A stretch of 38,803 nt of DNA from JBCCXL01 sp039191605 (GTDB taxonomy: Bacteria; Acidobacteriota; Thermoanaerobaculia; Multivoradales; JAHZIX01), in NCBI GenBank assembly GCA_039191605.1, contig JBCCXL010000034.1, forward strand, positions 1 to 38,803, read 5' to 3'. Position 1 is the stretch's first letter. Each line of letters opens with the position of its first letter. This document shows positions 22,341 through 28,130 of this stretch, in pieces. The notes under the pieces were generated by a model. The model did no database searches. It saw only the letters and a list, made by a program, of their open reading frames with translations, and had not been told where the DNA came from. A program made the position numbers and the translations under genes.

Positions 22341-24986
22341 TTAGAGGCCAGCACCATTCCCGATGGGAAAGAGGCGCCGGCTCACAAAGCCATCGAAGTA
22401 GTGGCTTCCGGTGGTGCCGTCGTCCACCCCGCCGACGAGGCCGAGGCGCGAGGAGTACACCAGGAAGGTGTCGTTGTCCAAGCCGTCGATCTCGGCAGCC
22501 AAGGTGCCGTCCATCCACAGCTTGAGGAAGCCATCATCCGCTCCCTCGGCGTTGGAGCGAGCCCAATCCAGCTCGATGGAGTTCGCCCGATTCTTCACCG
22601 GTAGCCAAGGAGTCTTCACGAAGACTCCGGCATCAGTGCGGGTCTTCACTCGCAGCGTGTAGCCAGCACCCTCCCGGCGCAGCACGAAGGTCACCACCCG
22701 CTCCCCTGCCCCGGCGCGCAGCTGGAAGATCTTGTGGCGAAGGCCGTCATTCATCTGCATGTCGTTGGGGTCGAAGGCGAAGCGCGCCCGATATCGCCAC
22801 TCGCCAATCGGCTTATCGTCCCGCACGAAGAGGGAGGCCGTGTCGTCGGCGGTCGCTTCGAGACCGAAGGCGGTGTCGTCCATCGCCGCCGCCGCGGTAA
22901 CGGCGAGGTCGCCGCCATCGTCCGCGACGAAAGACCACTGATCCCAGGTGCCGTCATCAAAGCCGTCGTCGAAGAGATCGTCGCTAGCCGGTGCAGCCAT
23001 GTCGACGAAAATGCCGCTGCTCGTTCCCGGGGCAATCGGTGTCTCCAGCGGTTCGAGAAGCACGCGGGAGAGGTGAGGCACGGCGTCCGTACGGACATGG
23101 ACTCCCAAGAGCCGGCCCCAATCTAGCCCGTTGAAGGGATTGCCGGATCCGTCCACCGGCGCGCTGATCGTCAGCGCACCATGGGAGACCTGTGCCCCCC
23201 AGTCATTGCTCGCATCGGTATCGCCGTCGAAGATCTCCAGACCACCGTACAGAGTCCCGTAAGCGGGGAAGGGCATGGTGATGGAGCGAACCTGACGGTC
23301 GTAGTCGAGATTCATCAGCGAGTAGTTGTATTCGACGACGTTGAACAATCCGCCGCCGACCTGATACGCCACCTGAAGGCGCCCGTCGGAAGTCTCGATG
23401 CGCTGGTTGTCTTGTTCCGGCGCCGGGGGCTCGCTGACGCTCACCAACCAGCCGTCCAGGGCCGCGCCTTCCTGCTTCGCATCGTCGAGATAGGGGAAGG
23501 ACCAGCTGTTGCCGTCAAAGGTGGGATTCACCTCCCGCCAGCCGATGCCGTTCCACAGGTTGATGTCGCCGCGAACCACGTACCAGGCCTCGACGAAGTA
23601 GCGAGAATTGGGATCTCCCAGCTCCGATTCCTGCACCACCAGACGGTGTTCGAAGGCGTCGTGCACCTCGTTGCCGCCGTGGTTGCGGAAGTCGTCCACC
23701 GGATCGCCGTCAAAGTGAGAACCGGCACTCTCCCAATCGCCGCTGAAGGCAGAGACTTCCTCTCGGGGAGCGAGGTAGCGGGTATTGGTGTTATTGCCGC
23801 TGCCGTACACGTCCGCACAGCCGACGTAGAGAATTTGCCCACCGGCACAGGGGCAGCCGGTATTGATGGTGTAGAAGGCGTGCTTGACGTCGGAGCCGCC
23901 GATCTGCCGCATCGGTCTTCCTATCGGCGCGCGGTAGAAGTTCATCACCAGGAAGGGATGATCGCCGATCAGGCTGGGAGGCACGTTGCCGTCCGGCGCG
24001 ATGGCCCGGAACCAGCGCACCGCTCCGGCCCCGACGTTCTCCAGCCAGGCGGAGGGCGCCATCGCCAGACGAACCCCCGGCTCCCGGGCGGTCACCGAGA
24101 GGGATCCGATGGAGGTGAGCTCAACGTCCACCGGCAGGGAGTAATCCGCCTGACAGGCGCCGCTGAGCTGGTCCCCGGCTTCGTCGCTCTGGGGCCGAGT
24201 CCCCACCGTGGTGACCTCCGCCAGCACGTCCACCTCCGCGACCGCGAGGCCAGCCCAATGAGCCTTCCCGAGGCGCTCCGCCAGGGTCGGGGTGATCACC
24301 AAGTCCATGTGGGCGAATCGCAGCTCACCCCGCTCGAGGTAGATATGGGCGTTCTCCAGGGTAAAGACCGAGCGGCCTTCGGCGTCGAGCACCTCGAAGC
24401 TGCCGCCGAGCCCTCCGCCTCCCTCGAGGGCCCGCAGGGTGAAGGGAGCGAGGCTCAGGTCCACAGCTTGCGAGCCGTCCGCCCCCGGAACCTCGATCAC
24501 CAGGCCACCGTCGAAGCGAAGCTCCCCCTCCCCTAGCTTGTAGAAAGCGCCGAGAGGCGCCGAGAAGCTCACCTGGCCGGTGCTCGCGGCGAAGCCCCAA
24601 TAGCCCTGGTCCTGGCGCATCGCCGGAGCGGTGGTGCGCAGCTCATCGACCCGCCAGCCCCAATCTTCCAGGGGGGCGCGGTGAAAGCGCAGGGAGAAAG
24701 AAACGCCCCGGGCGCTCCAATCGATGGCCACCGCAGGCGCTCCCACGGCGGGAGCCCCCCCAGCGGACACTGCCTCATCAGCGACTACCGCCGTGGCTTC
24801 GGCCGCCTGGGATGCCGTCGGCACCCCCAGGAGAAGGGCTATCAGGCCGAAGAGCGCAAAGGCGAAGGGGAAAGAGAAAGCGGAACGCGAGGCTCTCCCC
24901 GGCTGACCGGCGCCTTTTCGAGAAAGGCGCAGCGCGGCAGCGCGGGCAGAGAATATGCCGGGAAAGCTTGGGGTATTCAGGGTCAT
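22341..24986 (-). CDS. Large secreted protein of unknown function
   Basis: 881 residues, not assigned to a family. A long N-terminal leader ends in a hydrophobic segment (FPFAFALFGLIALLLGVPTASQAAEA, residues about 38-63, read here in pieces as FAFALFGLIALLL and SQAAEA), typical of export. Residues 85-330 are beta-rich with repeated ALTL/LAPFTLRAL motifs. A Cys-containing patch (TGCPCAGGQILYVGCAD, about 375-390) and aromatic stretches (SRYFVEAWYVVRG, NLWNGIGWREVN) follow. The C-terminal 200 residues form a LamG/concanavalin-like module from FDDGFDDGTWDQWSF to YFDGFVSRR. The overall design suggests a surface or extracellular binding protein. It has its own terminator and is divergent from the repeat-peptide gene 344 bp away. 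Confidence 0.82.
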   Translation of the reverse strand: MTLNTPSFPGIFSARAAALRLSRKGAGQPGRASRSAFSFPFAFALFGLIALLLGVPTASQAAEATAVVADEAVSAGGAPAVGAPAVAIDWSARGVSFSLRFHRAPLEDWGWRVDELRTTAPAMRQDQGYWGFAASTGQVSFSAPLGAFYKLGEGELRFDGGLVIEVPGADGSQAVDLSLAPFTLRALEGGGGLGGSFEVLDAEGRSVFTLENAHIYLERGELRFAHMDLVITPTLAERLGKAHWAGLAVAEVDVLAEVTTVGTRPQSDEAGDQLSGACQADYSLPVDVELTSIGSLSVTAREPGVRLAMAPSAWLENVGAGAVRWFRAIAPDGNVPPSLIGDHPFLVMNFYRAPIGRPMRQIGGSDVKHAFYTINTGCPCAGGQILYVGCADVYGSGNNTNTRYLAPREEVSAFSGDWESAGSHFDGDPVDDFRNHGGNEVHDAFEHRLVVQESELGDPNSRYFVEAWYVVRGDINLWNGIGWREVNPTFDGNSWSFPYLDDAKQEGAALDGWLVSVSEPPAPEQDNQRIETSDGRLQVAYQVGGGLFNVVEYNYSLMNLDYDRQVRSITMPFPAYGTLYGGLEIFDGDTDASNDWGAQVSHGALTISAPVDGSGNPFNGLDWGRLLGVHVRTDAVPHLSRVLLEPLETPIAPGTSSGIFVDMAAPASDDLFDDGFDDGTWDQWSFVADDGGDLAVTAAAAMDDTAFGLEATADDTASLFVRDDKPIGEWRYRARFAFDPNDMQMNDGLRHKIFQLRAGAGERVVTFVLRREGAGYTLRVKTRTDAGVFVKTPWLPVKNRANSIELDWARSNAEGADDGFLKLWMDGTLAAEIDGLDNDTFLVYSSRLGLVGGVDDGTTGSHYFDGFVSRRLFPIGNGAGL

Positions 24987-25330
24987 GGGACAAATCTCCT
25001 CGAAAACGAGCTCTTGCCCTCTTCAGCGTGGATCGTGGCGAGCACGGCAAGGTTGGCGCTAAGGGAGCAGCAAGAAAGATGGTGCACCATCATATCCCGC
25101 CAAAGCCCTTCTGAGCGGCCTTCAGCGCCGCTGAAGAGCCCAAGACGCCTTCCGGGAGCGCCAGAGGACAAGAAATATCTAAAACCGAAAAAAGAATGCA
25201 GCGAAAAACATAAATAGGCTCTCATGTCAATAAGTTGTCTCGGCGGTTATCAAGGCAACACACCCTAGGTGAACGACCCCGAATGGGGCATTCCGCCTCG
25301 GCCGGAGGTCCTTCATGCAAGGAGAAACCT
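24987..25330. other. Divergent regulatory region with two palindromes
   Basis: This 344-bp region separates the large secreted protein gene (minus) from the repeat-peptide gene (plus). It contains a perfect 14-bp palindrome, GATGGTGCACCATC, at 25078-25091, and a second inverted repeat, CTTCAGCG-C-CGCTGAAG, at 25120-25136. Bases about 25160-25250 are clearly more A/T-rich than the surroundings, as promoters often are in a high-GC genome. No gene is seen in it. The palindromes are candidate operators; no factor can be named. Confidence 0.5.
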
Positions 25331-25612
25331 ATGTACCGCACCCTGATCCACCTCGGCCTGGCCTGCCTACTTTCTTGCTTCGTGATGCCCCTCCATCAAG
25401 ACATGGGACCCTTCGTCGATCCCGACGGGCGACACGGCCAAGACATGGGACCCTTTGTCGATCCCGACGGGCGACACGCCCAGGACATGGGGCCCTTCGT
25501 CGACCCCAACGGACGACACGCCCAGGACATGGGACCCTTCGTCGATCCCAACGGACGACACGCCCAGGACATGGGGCCCTTCGTCGATCCCAACGGGCGC
25601 ACTCTGAGCTGA
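25331..25612 (+). CDS. Small secreted protein of five 14-residue repeats (candidate propeptide)
   Basis: 93 residues from ATG 25331, with AAGGAGA 6 nt upstream. An earlier in-frame ATG at 25235 has no such site. Residues 1-22 are a signal peptide (MYRTLIHLGLACLLSCFVMP); a Cys at 16 could even be read as a lipobox-like site, but the spacing is poor. The rest is five tandem copies of QDMGPFVDP(D/N)GRHA, the last ending GRTLS. Each unit has an acidic pair, a Gly-Pro turn and a basic GRH end that could be a processing site. Nearly all unit-to-unit base differences are synonymous. I do not know a named family for it. Possibilities are a multicopy peptide precursor, a surface repeat protein, or a structural peptide. 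A terminator-like hairpin and a TPR gene follow. Confidence 0.8.
   Translation: MYRTLIHLGLACLLSCFVMPLHQDMGPFVDPDGRHGQDMGPFVDPDGRHAQDMGPFVDPNGRHAQDMGPFVDPNGRHAQDMGPFVDPNGRTLS
25397..25606 (+). repeat. Five 42-bp in-frame tandem repeats
   Basis: Units begin at 25397, 25439, 25481, 25523 and 25565; the fifth diverges after the GGGCGC of its GR codons. They differ by CAA/CAG, GGA/GGG, TTC/TTT, GAT/GAC and GGG/GGA (all silent) and by two amino-acid changes (Asp to Asn, Gly to Ala). The first two units carry Asp and the last three Asn, which suggests stepwise expansion. Confidence 0.95.
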
Positions 25613-25635
25613 CTTTTTTCTAAGCGCAGGCTTGA

Positions 25636-25672
25636 GCGCGGCGGGGAATTACGCCTCGTCGCGCAATTTTTT
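25636..25672 (+). terminator. Terminator-like hairpin after the repeat-peptide gene
   Basis: GCGCGGCG (25636-25643) pairs with CGTCGCGC (25657-25664), eight pairs with one G-U, around a 13-nt loop, followed by AATTTTTT. It lies between the repeat-peptide gene and the TPR gene, so it would end or attenuate the short transcript and make the peptide more abundant than the TPR protein. Confidence 0.65.
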
Positions 25673-25758
25673 GCCTTCGTATGTCACTGCTTGTCTAGAA
25701 AGACGCACTCCCCCGATGAATTCCCCTGCACAGCTTTTTCTCGGAGGACGCGCTCTTC

Positions 25759-27069
25759 ATGGCCCACATCACGGTCGATCTATTGTTCGCTTCCTGGTCC
25801 GGGGAGCTCTCGAAAAAGGACTTACACTGGCTGACCTATTCCCATCTGGTGCAGATCTGCCCGGTCTGCGCCAAGGAATACGCCAAATTCGCCCAGGTCC
25901 AGAAGCACCTCACCCACTGTCTGGCACACCCCCAGCTCGACACCAGTGAGCGGGCCGAAGAGCTGATCCGGCTGCTGGACGGCCCCCCGCCGCTGGCGGA
26001 GAAGGAGCGTCGCCGGGCGCAGCGCTGGCTGAAGAGCCTGGACGAGCTGCCCTACGAGCGCTGGGAAGCGAAGATCGATCGCGCCCGCACCCGGCTGCGA
26101 GGCCCCGCCTTCGCCTTCGAGCTGCTGGAATCCGCCCGCGCCGCCACCCCGGACGATCCGCAGCGAATCTACGCCTGCGCCGCCGCCGCCCAGCAGGTGG
26201 CAGGCATCTTTCACCCTCAGCGCTCGGAGCTCTACGCCCTGGCCATCGCCCACCAAGTCAACGCCCTGCGGCTGCAGAGCGACTACCGCGCCGCCGGTGC
26301 CCGGGCTTCGGTGCTCAGCCTGGTGCTCCAGGAGGTCGACGCACCCCTGGCCCTGGCGGAGGTCGGCAGCCTCCTGGGCTCCTTCTACATGGATATGCGC
26401 CGCTTCGGCCACGCCCGCACTCATCTGAGGCGGGCCCTCGCGCTCTATAACTCCCTCGATCGAGAGGTGCTCGCCGCAAGAATTCGGCTTCAGCTTTCGG
26501 GCGTAGAACACTACGCCGGAAACTCAGCGGAAGCGGTGGCTATTCTGGAATCTGTCGAGGAGCTGGATCTGGCGGCGCACCCGGATCTACGACTCGTGGT
26601 GCAGCTCAATCTCGCCATGATGCGCTGCGCCCTGGGAGATGCGGAGCGGGCCCACGACATCCTCCAGGCCCTCTCTCCCTGGGAATCCCATCTCTCCGGG
26701 CGTCACCGCCTCAACTATCGCTGGATCGCCGCTCGGGTCGCCGCCGGCCTGGGCCGCTGGCAGGAGGCTCTCGACGGCCTGGAGGCTTTGAAGAGCACCT
26801 ACGACCGCATGGGGCTGGACTATTGCTGCGCCCTGATCGCCCTGGATATCGCCGCCGTTCATCTCGACCGAGGGGATATCGAGAGCGCCGTATTCACGGT
26901 GGAGCAGGTAGTGGATGACCTGCAGCGCTTTCACCTCGAGCCCGACGCCGAGGCCTGGGCTCAGGAGCTGCAGATGGCCCTCGGTCGCCGCATGCTCACC
27001 GCCTCTTTTCTGCGCTCCCGGCTGCGCCATCTGGAGCACGCCAGCCACCGGATGCGCAACAAGAGCTGA
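25759..27069 (+). CDS. TPR-repeat protein with N-terminal HxxxxCxxC motif
   Basis: 436 residues from ATG 25759; CGGAGGA lies 10 nt upstream. The N-terminal 60 residues hold SHLVQICPVCAKE and KHLTHCLAHPQ, a His/Cys set that could bind zinc, reminiscent of zinc-binding anti-sigma heads. Residues about 120-420 are helical pairs of TPR character (YALAIAHQVNALRLQSDYRAA, shown here in part, then FGHARTHLRRALALYNSLDR and GRWQEALDGLEALKSTYDRM). There is no signal peptide, membrane segment or helix-turn-helix, so it should be a cytosolic scaffold or receptor. It follows the repeat-peptide gene by 146 bp on the same strand, past a terminator-like hairpin. TPR proteins often read peptides; whether it reads its neighbour is inference. 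Confidence 0.85.
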   Translation: MAHITVDLLFASWSGELSKKDLHWLTYSHLVQICPVCAKEYAKFAQVQKHLTHCLAHPQLDTSERAEELIRLLDGPPPLAEKERRRAQRWLKSLDELPYERWEAKIDRARTRLRGPAFAFELLESARAATPDDPQRIYACAAAAQQVAGIFHPQRSELYALAIAHQVNALRLQSDYRAAGARASVLSLVLQEVDAPLALAEVGSLLGSFYMDMRRFGHARTHLRRALALYNSLDREVLAARIRLQLSGVEHYAGNSAEAVAILESVEELDLAAHPDLRLVVQLNLAMMRCALGDAERAHDILQALSPWESHLSGRHRLNYRWIAARVAAGLGRWQEALDGLEALKSTYDRMGLDYCCALIALDIAAVHLDRGDIESAVFTVEQVVDDLQRFHLEPDAEAWAQELQMALGRRMLTASFLRSRLRHLEHASHRMRNKS

Positions 27070-27150
27070 TACGACGGCTGTAATCCAGGGGCTGTAGTCC
27101 AGCAGCCGTAGCGCTGAGAGACAGCACGCAAAAAAAGAGACACGAAGCTA

Positions 27151-27203
27151 GAGACGCGAAGAGGGAAGACGCGCGGAGAGAGACGCGAAGAGGGAAGACG
27201 CGC
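27151..27203 (+). repeat. 24-bp direct repeat upstream of the EEP-fold gene
   Basis: A 24-bp A/G-rich sequence beginning GAGACGCGAAGAGGG occurs identically at 27151-27174 and 27180-27203 (period 29 bp), with a degenerate third copy starting near 27137. It ends about 30 bp before the start codon of the downstream gene. Confidence 0.85.
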
Positions 27204-27234
27204 AGTAGACTGGGGGTCCACCTTGGACCTCCCC

Positions 27235-28023
27235 ATGAAGCTGCGCGTCGCTACCTACAACATTCACCGCGCCATCGGCCTCGATCGCCGCTTTCGGCCG
27301 CAGCGGATCGTCGACCTCCTGGCCGCCCACGACCCGGATATCGCGCTGCTTCAGGAAGTGGACGACGGCGTGCCTCGCTCCCGTCGGCTGGATCTGGCCC
27401 GGGAGCTGGCGGACGCCCTGAGCTTCAGCCATTGGGCCGTGGGACATAACCACGTATTGCGCCAGGGGCGCTACGGCAACGCCACCCTGAGCCGCTTTCC
27501 CATTCGCCGCGAGCGCAACATCGACCTCACCATCGGTCGCTTTCGCAAGCGAGGCTGCCAGCACACCACTCTAGAGCTGGCGCGGGGCGACGGACCGACG
27601 CAATCCTTCGAGGTCTTCAACCTCCATCTCGGCCTCTCCGCCTGGGAGCGACGGCGCCAGACTCGACTGCTGGCGGCGTCTCCGGAGATCACCCAGCTGC
27701 AGCCCTCCGTCCCGTGCATGGTGGGCGGTGACTTCAACGATTGGCGCAGTCAGCTGAGGTCCTTCTTCGTCGCGGGCCTGGGCTTTCGCTGTGCGACGGA
27801 TCGGAAAGGGCCCGAGGGGCAGCCGCGGGCGATGCGTACCTTCCCCTCCTTTGCGCCCCGGGGCCCGCTGGATCGACTCTACCTACGAGGGCCGATTACC
27901 ATTCATCGAGTCTTTCGCAGCCGCCACCGGGTCGCTCAGGTAGCCAGCGACCATCTGCCGGTCTTCGCAGATCTAGAGATTCAGGACGAGAATCGAGACT
28001 CGGAGGCGTCCGGAATCTCGTGA
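27235..28023 (+). CDS. Endonuclease/exonuclease/phosphatase-fold hydrolase
   Basis: 262 residues from ATG 27235; a TTG four codons upstream is a weaker start. Family motifs are in order: VATYNIHRA (Asn for metal), LLQEVD (catalytic Glu), GNATLSRFPI, FNLHLGL, GGDFNDWRSQL (Asp/Asn pair) and SDHLPVFADL (Asp-His pair). All metal and catalytic positions of the EEP superfamily are intact. The substrate could be DNA, a phospholipid head group or a phosphoinositide-like molecule; the YNIH start and short length are common in the 'metal-dependent hydrolase' subgroup often found beside cardiolipin synthases, but none is here. No signal peptide is present, so it acts in the cytosol. The GWxTD/VWFA gene starts 107 bp downstream. 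Confidence 0.9.
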   Translation: MKLRVATYNIHRAIGLDRRFRPQRIVDLLAAHDPDIALLQEVDDGVPRSRRLDLARELADALSFSHWAVGHNHVLRQGRYGNATLSRFPIRRERNIDLTIGRFRKRGCQHTTLELARGDGPTQSFEVFNLHLGLSAWERRRQTRLLAASPEITQLQPSVPCMVGGDFNDWRSQLRSFFVAGLGFRCATDRKGPEGQPRAMRTFPSFAPRGPLDRLYLRGPITIHRVFRSRHRVAQVASDHLPVFADLEIQDENRDSEASGIS

Positions 28024-28130
28024 GATCGTCGATTGTTGTGCGGAATACCCTCGGTAGCCGATCCCGCAGCCCAATTTCTGCGTACTCTTCTTCAGGGACG
28101 TCTCCGCCCTCTTCTTATCGAGTATCCACT

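Noticed and set aside
23181..24536. 451-residue plus-strand open frame opposite the 881-residue protein
   Set aside because: Antisense shadow rich in Val/Gly/His/Arg without any motif or start signal.
25396..25602. Open frame on the minus strand with a GSTKGPMSWACRPL repeat
   Set aside because: A 42-bp repeat with no stops keeps other frames open by periodicity. The antisense frame has no signal peptide or ribosome-binding site, and the silent changes fall at codon third positions only in the plus-strand frame.
27741..28130. N-terminal extension of the GWxTD/VWFA protein
   Set aside because: It overlaps the intact EEP-fold gene in another frame and would bury the signal peptide behind 130 low-complexity residues.
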